From Candidatus Nitrososphaera gargensis Ga9.2 (GTDB lineage: Archaea; Thermoproteota; Nitrososphaeria; Nitrososphaerales; Nitrososphaeraceae): DNA of 64,000 nt. The notes under the pieces are model-generated. The model was not told the DNA's origin and did no database searches. It was given only the letters and a program-made list of their open reading frames with translations. The position numbers and the translations under genes are program-made. The DNA lies in contig NC_018719.1 of assembly GCF_000303155.1 (NCBI RefSeq), forward strand, positions 1,116,001 to 1,180,000. The letters are read 5' to 3'. This document shows positions 1 to 8,522 of the stretch, in pieces (within the stretch, counting starts at the first letter, position 1; each line of letters opens with the position of its first letter).

Positions 1-732
1 GGCTGCCGAGAACCCGAGCTCGTATGAAAGGAATGCAAGCCCAAACGCCGTGCCAAGGGCGAACATGATGGTTATCTCATAGCGCTCCAGCTTGGCGATC
101 AGCGCAAATATTCTGGGCATGACGAGGATGCCTACGCCTATCGTGCCGCCGATAAAGAGCCCTATCTCGCCCATAGTCACAATGATCTCGGTGAACGCGA
201 ACGAGCCACTGACGACGCCCGCATGCATTGCGCTTAATATCAGGATTGCCACCAGATCCTCGATCACGAGCACGCCTATCATGAGGATGGCAGACATGCT
301 CTCCATCTTGCCCATGTCTTCGAGGACCTTCACAATTATGGCTGTCGAGCTTATCGAGAGGGCGGCCGCCAGAAACATGGCGTCATAGAACGACCAGCCA
401 AGGGCGCTTCCAACTGCAAAGCCTATGGCAAGCATCACGAGAACTTCGATCACTGCGATGCTGGTCCCTATCCTGCCTATGGCGCGCAGCTGGCCCAAGG
501 GGAACGAGAGGCCGACTCCAAAGAGCAAGAGGACGATCGCAATGTCGGAAAAGTTGTTCAGCATCTCTGTGTCCTTAATGAGGCTAAACGGCCCGAAAGG
601 GCCTATGAGAATGCCTGCGATAAGGAACCCTAGAACCATCGGCTGCTTGAGAACGTATGCAAGTGCGCCAACCGCCGAGCATACCAACAGCAGGTATCCT
701 AGGTCTCCTACAAGCTCGATTCCGACAGTCAA
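1..732 (-). CDS. Kef-type cation/proton antiporter (CPA2), 3'-truncated by window edge
   Basis: The reverse strand is open from a TTG at 732 (directly preceded by a TGA) to the window edge, giving 244 N-terminal residues. The translation is strongly hydrophobic, with several membrane helices and the segments VLKQPMVLGFLIAGILIGPF and FGVGLSF, which are typical of the sodium/hydrogen exchanger domain of Kef and CPA2 antiporters. Such proteins exchange K+ or Na+ for H+ at the cytoplasmic membrane. The C-terminal half, where a TrkA-N regulatory domain would sit, lies outside the window, so K+ versus Na+ specificity cannot be judged. The start is inferred, since no ATG fits and the frame closes just upstream. 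Confidence 0.82.
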   Translation of the reverse strand, partial: MTVGIELVGDLGYLLLVCSAVGALAYVLKQPMVLGFLIAGILIGPFGPFSLIKDTEMLNNFSDIAIVLLLFGVGLSFPLGQLRAIGRIGTSIAVIEVLVMLAIGFAVGSALGWSFYDAMFLAAALSISSTAIIVKVLEDMGKMESMSAILMIGVLVIEDLVAILILSAMHAGVVSGSFAFTEIIVTMGEIGLFIGGTIGVGILVMPRIFALIAKLERYEITIMFALGTAFGLAFLSYELGFSAA

Positions 733-882
733 TCAACAGAACAAGCTTTTTTGGTTGCTTTATAACACAGAGTCAAGATTACTCGACGTTTCGGTACTAA
801 AAAGTAAATACTAGCCCGATCTCGATCCAATGGGGTCTTTCGATCTATTATCTCATGACAGCAATGATGAAAACAACCACAA

Positions 883-1890
883 ATGGTTAAAACTAGAGGA
901 AGCTATGGTCATCTTAAAATAAGTTGCTGGATTAATAGTGAGAAGCTTGTTATTCTAATAGGTCTATTGTTTCAAATTAGTTTGGTTTTGTTGGCGTTTC
1001 ATCCAATAGCTGCGGACACACAAGGACAGACAAAAGGTACCATTAATCATGCAACAAACCTTAGTCTGACTGGTACCGCAATATATCCGGCCGTGGCTGC
1101 TTCTAGTAACAATGTCTATGTAGCGTGGACGGATTATTTTGTTGGAAATGACGAAATATTATTCAGAAAGAGTGATGATAGCAGCGCGACATTTAGAAAT
1201 ATTATAAACCTGAGCAAGAATCCGGGGTCGTCGCAACGTCCGCAGATAGTTGCTGCTGGAAACTATGCATATGTACTATGGAACGATAACACTTACGATG
1301 GGACTTGGAATATACTTTTCAAAAGCATCCGCACCAAAATACTACTTCCGTCGACAATACAATAAATCTGAGTGGAACTATTATCAATTATGAAGGAAGG
1401 AACGCTACATCCGTCAGTTAGTGGCACCTGTAATGGCCGTTTCTGGCGAAAATATCTACATCACATGGCAATCCTGTCTCGTGATCGACGATAGCGCACC
1501 CTGTGCTGAGAGTATTTTGTTTACTAAAAGCGACGATAATGGGACTACATTTGATAAGCCTATAATACTTTTTGAGGGGGTTGAGGCGGCGCAGGCTAGA
1601 ATGACCATAGCCCACGACCATCTTAGTGGCCAAGATAATGTCGCTATTATCTGGTAGCATCCGGCGAGTATACCGATGAAATATTGTTCAGGCAAAGTAC
1701 TGATAGTGGAAGACCTTTGGAAAGATCGCTACAATTAGCGCAGGTGGCGGCAATTTAGAAGAAAGATCGGGCAAGAACATACATGCACCTGTGAGGACTA
1801 TCAGATTGTTGCAGAAGGAAACTTTGTCTATGTAGCTTGGAGCGGACTTACTTTTCCATCTGCTCTCTGTAATGTACAAATCATGCACTA
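883..1890 (+). pseudogene. Decayed secreted beta-propeller (sialidase/BNR-like) gene
   Basis: Pieces of one protein lie in successive frames. Residues 1-160 come from 883-1365: an N-terminal hydrophobic stretch, then blades with VYVAWTDYF and EILFRKSDDS. The next blade (IYITWQSC, SILFTKSDDNGTTF) is in another frame from about 1421 to 1657. A third piece (DEILFRQSTDSG, FVYVAWSGLTF) runs to about 1890 in further frames. The repeated W-x-D and ILF-x-K-S-D-D pattern is that of exo-alpha-sialidase-like beta-propellers exported by Nitrososphaera. At least three frame disruptions mean no intact product is possible. It is most likely a dead copy of an expanded surface-protein family. Confidence 0.75.
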
Positions 1891-1912
1891 AGATTATATA
1901 CAAGCTTTTACT

Positions 1913-2107
1913 TTGGTGCTGATACATTTGCAATCTCGACAGCAAAAAGAAGCCGAGGTTATAAGCGAGATTCTGCTCAAGGCGGCCAGCGAGCCAGAAT
2001 TCAGAAATGAGCTGATCAAGGATCCTGGAATTGTCCTAGAGAAATACGATGTTTCGCCTGAGGCAAAGCTGATTATCAGAAGAAGCATAATCGACCTGAC
2101 GCAGTAG
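1913..2107 (+). CDS. Small Os1348/LigA-like domain protein
   Basis: A 64-residue (or 59-residue) protein, highly charged and helical, with the core EPEFRNELIKDPGIVLEKYD followed by a short basic helix. The pattern (acidic-x-x-F-R-x-x-L-x-x-D-P, then a Y-x-V/L-S turn) resembles the small LigA/Os1348 family, some of which serve as leader peptides. That assignment is by eye and tentative. Possible starts are TTG 1913, GTG 1916 and TTG 1928. A TATA-like element (GATTATATAC) near 1891-1900 would put transcription start at about 1920-1926, which favours TTG 1928 as a leaderless start. No partner enzyme of a peptide-modification pathway is visible nearby. Confidence 0.55.
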   Translation: MVLIHLQSRQQKEAEVISEILLKAASEPEFRNELIKDPGIVLEKYDVSPEAKLIIRRSIIDLTQ

Positions 2108-2222
2108 CAGCACTGCATTTAGAGAAGATTATATCGTGGAATTATAGTGATCAAGGCTCTTTAGAATATTTCTCTAGCTAATAGATAAAATTGTTAAAAT
2201 TTATTTGTGCACGCTCTTTGCG

Positions 2223-3191
2223 ATGAAGAAAGCACCTATAGCGGTCGCGCTAGTGCTGGTTTTTGGACTTTTCGCCGCAGCGGTTAGTCTTGCACCAGCA
2301 GTCGCGCAAAACACAACAGCACCGGACGGTAATGTAACAACACCAGGCGGAAACGTCACCGATAGAAATGTGACAGGTGGTAACGTAACAGCACCGGAAA
2401 ATGAAACAGCTGTAGCAGGGGCAGAAACATTCTCTGCCAGAGGCTCTATTGCTACTCTGATCTTTGATACAGGCGAAATAACCACAACAGGCGAAATGCA
2501 AAACGAAACAGGCACAACCACTGGCAATGAAACAGGCCTGACTACTGGCAACGAGACTGGCGCAGCAGGCAATGTGACTACATCAGACAATATGACAACG
2601 ACATTGCCGCAAATCATGACAGGAGGCACAGACGAAAACACGACTTTGACAGCAGACAATGAAACAACCACAGCGCAAGAGTTAGAACCGCCATATGTCT
2701 TGGCAGGCGACTGGAGCTTGGATGTTCAGGACGGCAGCGTAAACAACTTTGCGGCCAACTTTACGATGGTACACATCGACGGCACAAACCGCCACACTCA
2801 TGAATTTAGCAACTTTGTATCTAACAACTCGACAACAATAGACACGAGCGGAAACGGAACATCATTCATCATGGGCACAGTTGATATCTCTGTGGATGGC
2901 GAAACAAGGTGGACAGGCGCAGATGCACTGATTATCATAGAAAGGAACAACGTGATCTCTATCTCGGTTGCAACAGAGGATACCGAAGACCACTTCAAGG
3001 GGCAGCCAATATACGGAATTGTCGAGTCAATGACCGATGAGAACGGCAACGAACTGATCGAGACAGGTGGCGCCCAGGCGGAGACAGCTGGCAATGCAAC
3101 CGGCACCGGCAACCAGACCGGTGGAAACCAAACTGGTGGAATCCTAGAAAACCTCACCGAAGGGCTTCAGAACCTTACAGGCGGACAATGA
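2223..3191 (+). CDS. Secreted Thr/Asn-rich putative surface glycoprotein
   Basis: The 322-residue protein begins with a clear signal peptide (MKKAPIAVALVLVFGLFAAA, cleavage probably after the VAQ that follows). Next comes a low-complexity stretch of about 130 residues with many N-x-T sequons (repeats of TGNETG and GNVT). A globular core starts at LAGDWSLDVQDGSVNNFAAN, and the tail again has TGNQTGGNQTGG repeats. The density of N-glycosylation sequons implies a heavily glycosylated extracytoplasmic protein. The core has no family I recognise, although similar proteins are frequent in thaumarchaea. An in-frame TTG lies at 2205, but ATG 2223 places the signal peptide properly. An AT-rich TATA-like run lies just upstream. 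Confidence 0.8.
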   Translation: MKKAPIAVALVLVFGLFAAAVSLAPAVAQNTTAPDGNVTTPGGNVTDRNVTGGNVTAPENETAVAGAETFSARGSIATLIFDTGEITTTGEMQNETGTTTGNETGLTTGNETGAAGNVTTSDNMTTTLPQIMTGGTDENTTLTADNETTTAQELEPPYVLAGDWSLDVQDGSVNNFAANFTMVHIDGTNRHTHEFSNFVSNNSTTIDTSGNGTSFIMGTVDISVDGETRWTGADALIIIERNNVISISVATEDTEDHFKGQPIYGIVESMTDENGNELIETGGAQAETAGNATGTGNQTGGNQTGGILENLTEGLQNLTGGQ

Positions 3192-3286
3192 TAAACTCTT
3201 GCTGGCGACAGCAAGAATATCCTTTTTCTTTATTTTAAGAAGCGCCAACAATGAAGATTCCAAAACATTTTGTGCAATTGATGTCG

Positions 3287-4195
3287 TTACCATTTCTTGC
3301 CAGCCGACTGCCTCATGTGATAGTAGAGATACTGCTGCGCATAGCCGGCGTACCTCCCAAAATAGTCCCTCGCGCTTTCTGACAGCTGCTCGTATTGGTG
3401 TGGAGTGATCTTGTCTCCAAATTTCTTCTTGTGCAGCCACCTGTAGTGACCTGCGAGCGCCCTTGCAATCCAGACGTCTATTGGAAAGGCATCAAGCTTT
3501 TCAAGCGAAAACAAGAGCACGCAGTCGGCTATCTTATTGCCGACGCCATACACCTGCAGTAATTCTTTTTTGGCTTCTTCGTAGCCTGTGCTCTTGAGCA
3601 CATCAAAATCAAGCTGTCCTGTGGCGATGGCGCCAGCCGCGGCCTTGATCGCTTTTGCCCTGTAGCCCAGGCCGCACGCCCGCAGCTCATCGATACTTGC
3701 CCTGTTGATATCGGAAGCCGATGGGAAGGTGAAAAACTCGATGCCATCGACATGTACCGGCCTGCCAAATTTCCTTGTCAGCGTGTAGAGCATCCTGCGG
3801 ATCATGGGAATGTTGGTGTTGCTTGCACACACGAATGAAAAGAGGCACTGGTGTGGTTCCTGCCTCATGAGGCGGAGGCCCGGGTACGTCCTGACAAGCC
3901 TGCGCACAAGCGGATCGCGAGATATCTCTGAAAATATTGCTCTGACATCGTCGCCCATCCTGAACATTTTCTGCTCGCAGAGCCTATCTTCCGGGAACGC
4001 CGCAAATTCAGCGTGTCCATCTATCATCTGGGCGAACCTGACGATCCGGTCGCCGTGGACGCCGTACCAGGAATTACCGCGCTTTTCCCACAAAAAGACC
4101 TGTCCGCTGTTTATGCTGACGACTGGATCAAAGCTCTGATATAGCGACTGCAAGCCTGTTAGGCAGTTTCTACGATCCTTATTGAACTTTTTCAT
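3287..4195 (-). CDS. ogg: 8-oxoguanine DNA glycosylase/AP lyase (OGG1-type HhH-GPD)
   Basis: The 302-residue protein matches the OGG1 layout: an N-terminal antiparallel beta domain (to about residue 110, with SGQVFLWEKRG), then the helix-hairpin-helix GPD domain. The catalytic motif VYGVGNKIADCVLLFSLEK carries Lys221, and FPIDVW carries Asp240. Their spacing of 19 residues equals that of Lys249 and Asp268 in human OGG1. The enzyme excises 8-oxoguanine opposite C and nicks by beta-elimination. Length and the N-terminal domain fit OGG1 rather than the short archaeal AGOG or Ogg2 types. The gene stands alone between divergent and convergent neighbours. Confidence 0.9.
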   Translation of the reverse strand: MKKFNKDRRNCLTGLQSLYQSFDPVVSINSGQVFLWEKRGNSWYGVHGDRIVRFAQMIDGHAEFAAFPEDRLCEQKMFRMGDDVRAIFSEISRDPLVRRLVRTYPGLRLMRQEPHQCLFSFVCASNTNIPMIRRMLYTLTRKFGRPVHVDGIEFFTFPSASDINRASIDELRACGLGYRAKAIKAAAGAIATGQLDFDVLKSTGYEEAKKELLQVYGVGNKIADCVLLFSLEKLDAFPIDVWIARALAGHYRWLHKKKFGDKITPHQYEQLSESARDYFGRYAGYAQQYLYYHMRQSAGKKW

Positions 4196-4354
4196 GAGTC
4201 CGGCTCAGAGTAACAAGTCACCTCATTCTGGCATCTACAGTCAGTTCCGTCTAGACTCTTCATCGCCTATGTTTCTAGGTTCAATCTGTTTTATTTACGG
4301 TTTGGACACTTACCGGTACCGTTAAATAAATGGCACACGTGTTTTTCGTGATAT

Positions 4355-4666
4355 ATGAGCTCTAACGATCCCATTGACCCCGTAGAAGCTTTCAGGAAGG
4401 CGATTGAAAAGGGGAGCGAGGCACAAAAGGACTTTATAAAACAGTTTTCCAATATCCAGCAGGATGTCATGCAGAACTACTTTACCGTGCTCCGGGGGTT
4501 GACCTTCTACAACGCAATGTTCAAGACTACGGTGCAGAGTGGCGGCAGGATCTCGATCCCGGAAGCTGAAAGGCAGGCGCTCAACATCGAAGAAGGCGAC
4601 CTTGTGCAGGTTATCGTGGTGCCGATAGAGCGCAAGCGCAAAGGTGCACAGCAAAAAGAAACATAA
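4355..4666 (+). CDS. AbrB/SpoVT-like C-terminal domain with helical N-terminal region (phasin-like?)
   Basis: The 103-residue protein has an N-terminal helical part (residues 1-55, VEAFRKAIEKGSEAQKDFI, about QKDF-QQ-Q heptads), then a short AbrB/MazE-type swapped-hairpin domain (GRISIPEAERQALNIEEGD, residues 63-90) and a basic tail. AbrB domains usually bind DNA. Here the helical half resembles polyhydroxyalkanoate granule-associated phasins, and haloarchaeal phasins are reported to carry a related domain. That functional link is inference. A TATA-like TTAAATAAA lies about 26 nt upstream of the ATG. The gene converges with the hydrolase gene, leaving only 6 nt between stops. Confidence 0.7.
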   Translation: MSSNDPIDPVEAFRKAIEKGSEAQKDFIKQFSNIQQDVMQNYFTVLRGLTFYNAMFKTTVQSGGRISIPEAERQALNIEEGDLVQVIVVPIERKRKGAQQKET

Positions 4667-4672
4667 TAATAA

Positions 4673-5485
4673 TCACTGGTCACTTCTGACCAAGAATTTC
4701 AAAATCAGCTTGTTAAACGTCATCGGCTTTTCCACGTATGGCGTGTGGCCGCAATTCTTTATCACCACAAGCTCGCTGTCAGGGATCTCGTTGTACTCCT
4801 TGGCGTATTGCACTGGTATCATCCTGTCGCTGTCTCCCCACACAAGCAGGGTGGGCGAGATTATCTTGCCAAGCCGCCCTTGCAGCTTTGGGGCGTACCT
4901 CATGCCAAGCAGGGTTGACATGAACGCGTACTTGGCATTTGGCAGCCTCATCCTGTTCACAAAGTCCATCACGATCTCCTCGGTGACGGCGTCCGGGTCG
5001 TGGGCCATCTCTCTGAAGGCCCTGTACGCGTTTTCATAGGTGGGATAGAGGGCTGCCATGATGTAGCCGTCAAGGGTCGGGGTTGATGTGCGCATCATGC
5101 CGGCAGGCGATACCAGGACCAGCTTGTCCACCTTGCGGTTGTGCCTTATTGCAAATTCTGTGGCAAGGTGGCCGCCAAACGATGATCCTACCACGATTGC
5201 CTTTGACACGTCAAGGTTGTCAAGGAACCCTGTGAAAAAGTCGAGAAAAAAGTCCATCGTGTATTCCACCGTGGGCTTGTCGCTGTATCCAAATCCAACA
5301 ATGTCCGGCGTTATCACTCGGAAATATTTTGACAGGGTGGGGATCACGCGGGACCACCTTTCGGCGGAAGCGCCAATGCCGTGCAAAAGGATCAAGGTCT
5401 TGCCATCAGGCGGGCCGTGCTCGAGATACCTTGTGGCATAGCCGTTGACATATGTCAACCTCTGCGGCGTCGACTGCTCTTGCAA
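4673..5485 (-). CDS. Alpha/beta-fold hydrolase
   Basis: The 270-residue protein shows the full alpha/beta-hydrolase set. An oxyanion segment LLHGIGAS lies near residue 35, the nucleophile elbow GSSFGG has Ser102, the acid is in LLVWGDSDRMIP (Asp220) and the catalytic His247 is in NCGHTPYVEKP. A cap region of about 80 residues lies between. Substrate is not predictable; esterase, lactonase and C-C hydrolase members share this layout. The start is TTG, supported by a TATA-like TATATTAAG about 30 nt upstream and no better in-frame start. It is convergent with the AbrB-type gene, which would be a sensible partner if that protein is a phasin, but this is speculative. Confidence 0.88.
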   Translation of the reverse strand: MQEQSTPQRLTYVNGYATRYLEHGPPDGKTLILLHGIGASAERWSRVIPTLSKYFRVITPDIVGFGYSDKPTVEYTMDFFLDFFTGFLDNLDVSKAIVVGSSFGGHLATEFAIRHNRKVDKLVLVSPAGMMRTSTPTLDGYIMAALYPTYENAYRAFREMAHDPDAVTEEIVMDFVNRMRLPNAKYAFMSTLLGMRYAPKLQGRLGKIISPTLLVWGDSDRMIPVQYAKEYNEIPDSELVVIKNCGHTPYVEKPMTFNKLILKFLVRSDQ

Positions 5486-5519
5486 TCATCTCGGTACTAT
5501 CGTACCTCACTTAATATAT

Positions 5520-6068
5520 TTATGCAGTGGCCAGGCTGCCGCTGTAATAATGGTTCATCATCATGAATCCGCTGGCGCTACTATAATAGTACTGCTTCTG
5601 GTACCGGTGCATCAGGTCTTCTTCTATCTCCTTTCTTCTCCTGCGTTCCAGCAGCAGGCCGGCATGGTTCCTCGCCCTTTCAAGGTAGTTGAAAATTATC
5701 ATGTAGGGCATCCTGTCCAAGAGCTTCCTTATCGACGTGCAGATCCTCTGCAGAACTGCATCCCTGACCTTTGAAATGCCCTGCAGCTGCTCTATGCAGG
5801 TCTTTGAATCACTCCTAATGTTCACTACGATCTGCTTCCTTTTCTGGCTGCTGGCAAGCATGCTTATCTGGCGCTGGTTCTTTACAATGGCAAAATAAAT
5901 CGCCAGCATCTCCATCCTCTGCACGCCGTACTTTTCATTTCTTGCCGGAGGGCGGAGGATTTTGATCCCAGGTTCTCCAGTAGAATGGTTGTACCAGGCG
6001 ATATAACCGGACGGGGATCCATCGGCATCGATCGTGATGCTTGACAGACGCACTCCGTAACGTATCAT
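5520..6068 (-). CDS. RNase H-fold protein with incomplete active site
   Basis: The 182-residue protein follows the RNase HI order: a first strand with ITIDADGSPSG (Asp14 position), a helix RMEMLAIYFAI (Glu), a strand IRSDSKTCIEQL (Asp) and a late helix RARNHAGLLLE. In active RNase HI the last motif reads roughly N-x-x-A-D. Here Gly takes the place of the final Asp, so one metal ligand appears lost. The C-terminus has an unusual Tyr/Ser/Met-rich tail (YYYSSASGFMMMNHYYSG). It may bind RNA-DNA hybrids or tRNA-like structures without cutting, or use another acidic residue. A short zinc-ribbon gene follows upstream on the same strand. Confidence 0.65.
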   Translation of the reverse strand: MIRYGVRLSSITIDADGSPSGYIAWYNHSTGEPGIKILRPPARNEKYGVQRMEMLAIYFAIVKNQRQISMLASSQKRKQIVVNIRSDSKTCIEQLQGISKVRDAVLQRICTSIRKLLDRMPYMIIFNYLERARNHAGLLLERRRRKEIEEDLMHRYQKQYYYSSASGFMMMNHYYSGSLATA

Positions 6069-6158
6069 CGGCTAACTTGCTTAATACCCTATCTAATAAC
6101 AAAACTTTAGCTATGTACTCAACTATGTGAGACCTGAAACTGAAGAATGATTCCGGCA

Positions 6159-6392
6159 TTACTGCCCTGAAGGTTCAGGGTTCCTTACTATGCCTTTGCC
6201 ATAGTATGCGTATTTTACAAGAAAATAGTTGCCGTTCTTGCGAACAATGTCATGGAACAGGTGTGGGTACGCCTTGAACGCAGGTGTGTCAGATTCGTAG
6301 TGGCCACACCTCCAGCAGATCCATTCCGTCCACCTGCCGTCGCGGTATTCATAGATCCTGCTGCAGCATGCTGGACATTCGCTCAGCGACAT
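6159..6392 (-). CDS. Small zinc-ribbon protein
   Basis: The 77-residue protein has two Cys pairs (SECPACCSRIY and ICWRCGHYE), spaced like a single zinc ribbon, followed by a hydrophobic, Tyr-rich C-terminal half. ATG at 6392 is chosen over a TTG nine bases upstream. Proteins of this size with one ribbon are abundant in thaumarchaea and their roles are mostly unknown. It lies upstream of the RNase H-fold gene on the same strand with about 90 bp between, so the two may be co-transcribed. Confidence 0.65.
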   Translation of the reverse strand: MSLSECPACCSRIYEYRDGRWTEWICWRCGHYESDTPAFKAYPHLFHDIVRKNGNYFLVKYAYYGKGIVRNPEPSGQ

Positions 6393-6458
6393 ATCATGCA
6401 ATCGACAGATGTCTTTTCTACCTGCATGCTCAAGAATTTTCGATTATTAGGTGAACTG

Positions 6459-6470
6459 CCCATTACTGGG
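6459..6470 (-). repeat. IS605-type right-end hairpin of the broken TnpB element
   Basis: Read on the minus strand this is CCCAGTAATGGG followed by CAGTTCAC, a short hairpin just downstream of the tnpB reading frame. IS200/IS605-group elements end in such a hairpin, with a TTGAC/TTCAC-like sequence at the right cleavage site. The position and strand fit the right end of this element. The identification is by pattern only. Confidence 0.5.
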
Positions 6471-6481
6471 TTTCTTGCTTC

Positions 6482-7609
6482 CTAGAAGCAAACTTGCTTA
6501 TTCTTCTTTGTTGATGGACGAGGCTGCCTCTCAGCATAGGCCTGTTCCAGACCCCGTTTCAGAATGTTCTTGGCTGCGTTCACGTCCCGATCTACGACCA
6601 ACCCGCAGCTATGACATTCAAATATGCGCTCATCAAGGCCAAGCTTCTTCTCTTCTTTATCCACTCCGCACCTAGAGCATTTCTGCGATGTACCGCTTGG
6701 ATTGACAAGAATGACTTGTCCACCGCGCCTTTCCACCTTGTAGGCAGTCATTTGGCGAAGCTTACTCCAAGTGACATCCATTATTGCTGATGCTGGATTG
6801 TGGTTCTTGACCATATTATTGATATTCAGCTTCTCAAACACTACCAGAGTATGACCTTCATCTGCTAGAGCCCTTGAAATCTTGTGTACAAAGTCACCTC
6901 TGCATCTCCTGACCTGCCGCCATGCCTTGGCTAGTTGAATCCTTTCCTTCTCTCTGTTCTTGGATTCTTTTTACTTTCTGGATAGAAGACTCCTCTACAG
7001 CTGTTTGATCTTATTTATCCGAGCTCCAAAGTCTAATGTATTTAATATTACTTTGCCGTCACTGAGAGTTAGCCAGTTTAGCAATCCGACATCTATTCCT
7101 ACAGGCTTTGTTACATCAACCTTGACAGCAGCCTTTTCAACGCCATCATCTGTTGTTATGCCGGCATACCATTGATCCACATCACGGATGATTGTACCTC
7201 TTTTTAATGTGCCATGGGTATGCGATGTATTTCGAGCTTAACAGCACCAATGCATGATAATATCAGTTTATTATCTCTGATTCTAAAGCCACCATACCAT
7301 GGATACGTAAATGAATTGTATTTTCCGCGTCTCTGGATACTGGCCTATCTTTTTGAAAAATGACTAGTATGCCTTGTCAAGTCTTAGTAGTACATCTTGC
7401 AATACTTGGCTGTATACCTGATTGTAGTACCTGTTATCCTGTTTTCTCACCGTTAGTAATTGTTTTTGCGCATAGAATCCAATATCCCAATCTGTGCTTT
7501 TCTCGCCTAATGATTCATTGTAGGGATGCCTACAAGTTTCCATAGTTTCATTCATGATTTTGACTTGCTGCTCTGTTGGATAAAGTCTGAACTTGTAGCA
7601 CCTTATCAT
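6482..7609 (-). pseudogene. tnpB: Broken TnpB (IS605 OrfB) transposon nuclease
   Basis: The minus strand spells a complete TnpB in pieces. The N-terminus (IRCYKFRLYPTEQQ) opens at 7609 and ends at a TAG near 7364. The middle continues in another frame with YPWYGGFRIRDNKL and the RuvC-I motif GIDVGLLNWLTL (about 7070-7100). A TAA then interrupts SRK-KESKNREKERIQLAK, and the C-terminal part (from about 6950) contains the RuvC/zinc ribbon CSRCGV...CHSCGLVVDRDVNAAKN. With at least two stops and a frameshift, no intact nuclease is made. There is no adjacent tnpA, so the element was IS1341-like, and it is now a relic. Confidence 0.9.
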
Positions 7610-7679
7610 GTTTCCTTCACCAAGTACTGATCGGTGTGTGTACGAAGGTAACCAAAATACCTGTTGAAGCTCGGTTCTG

Positions 7680-7736
7680 TCGAGTCTCTATCGCATATGC
7701 TTATCATCCCAAGAAAAGAAGTCATCCAAAGATGAC
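7680..7736. repeat. Left 57-bp inverted repeat (partner at 9350-9406)
   Basis: The reverse complement of this stretch matches 9350-9406 with a single mismatch over 57 bp (the third base from the outer end). The core contains GCATATGCTTATCATCCC. The two copies enclose about 1.6 kb of broken genes. The heptamer GAAGCTC occurs a few bases outside both copies, which may be chance. The left copy lies inside a short frame with a CPYC motif that I do not consider a gene. Confidence 0.92.
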
Positions 7737-8056
7737 TTATTCATACGAAAATAAATCAATAACATTCTGCCCTTACTGCCACGTGGACACTATAGAGCTA
7801 GCTATAACATCATGCTAACTGCCGCTGGCGAACGCACATATGAGTAAGGTAGGTAAGGTAAGAAGACACGCATACATATACATACAAAACATACTATATA
7901 GTCAAATTGGAATTTTATGGTAGAAAACTAGAATTTTTAGCCATATTATTGTGTCTGCTGCAAGGTGGGTAAGGTCAGGCAAGGCAGGTGCTGTTCATTC
8001 TATCCTCACAGAAGCCGCTGACAGGCTTATCACTTTACCTGTGAGTAAAAATAGAC
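7737..8056. other. Non-coding stretch with G-rich direct repeats and a nested hairpin
   Basis: No gene is supported here. Two G/A-rich tracts resemble each other: AAGGTAGGTAAGGTAAG near 7846 and AAGGTGGGTAAGGTCAGG near 7961. From about 8013 to 8046 there is a nested palindrome: CTCACAG, AAGCC, a 7-nt loop, GGCTT and CTGTGAG, ending about ten bases before the ATG at 8057. The palindrome could be an operator or an RNA hairpin for the downstream gene. Confidence 0.5.
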
Positions 8057-8462
8057 ATGTCAGAAATTTCAGTACAACAGTTTGCTAGATCTGTATTATC
8101 TGGATCTAGCCAGAAATACGAATTAACAGGCAAAAAGAAGGTCATTTACAACCTGCTAGTAACCTCAGATTATAACGGGGAGACAATCGCAGAGAAGACA
8201 GGGACAAATACGGAATATCCATACAAGGTCGTAAATGAACTGAAGAAAAAAGGGTGGTTGCCGCAGGACTTTGCGCTCAGAGATCGCAGAGGCAAACTTG
8301 ACACTAACAGCTATCGCACAAGTGGAACAGGAAAGTCGTCAGGCATTACAGCTAACCAGAGCCATCCAGACAGCCATAACAATGATGAGGGGTGCAGACC
8401 TGCTGATTTTAGGGCAGCGAAGTAGTAGCAGAAGTTGCTTCAACCATTTATTCGCAGAATAG
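8057..8462 (+). pseudogene. Winged-helix-like protein, probably frameshifted
   Basis: From ATG 8057 the first 70 residues look like a winged helix (KKKVIYNLLVTSDYNGETIA, then YPYKVVNELKKKGWLPQ). After about position 8270 this frame turns into a Ser/His/Asn-rich tail. The +1 frame continues with a well-formed amphipathic helix, SEIAEANLTLTAIAQVEQES, ending at 8462. The simplest reading is one ancestral gene 8057-8462 with a frameshift near 8270. If the frameshift is wrong, a 122-residue protein ends at 8425. The family is not recognised. It is the first of two damaged genes inside the inverted repeats. Confidence 0.5.
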
Positions 8463-8522
8463 TGCTTCCGCTGTATCGCAACATTATCAGCTCACAAACG
8501 GCAAAAGCTTGCGAGTTAGAGT

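Noticed and set aside
2201-2671. Long open frame on the minus strand over the secreted protein gene
   Set aside because: It is a Val/Pro/Ser-rich antiphase reading of the Thr/Asn-rich repeat region; the plus strand has a signal peptide and start.
7846-7988. G-rich direct repeats considered as a CRISPR or iteron array
   Set aside because: Only two imperfect copies with no regular spacing, and no cas or replication gene nearby.
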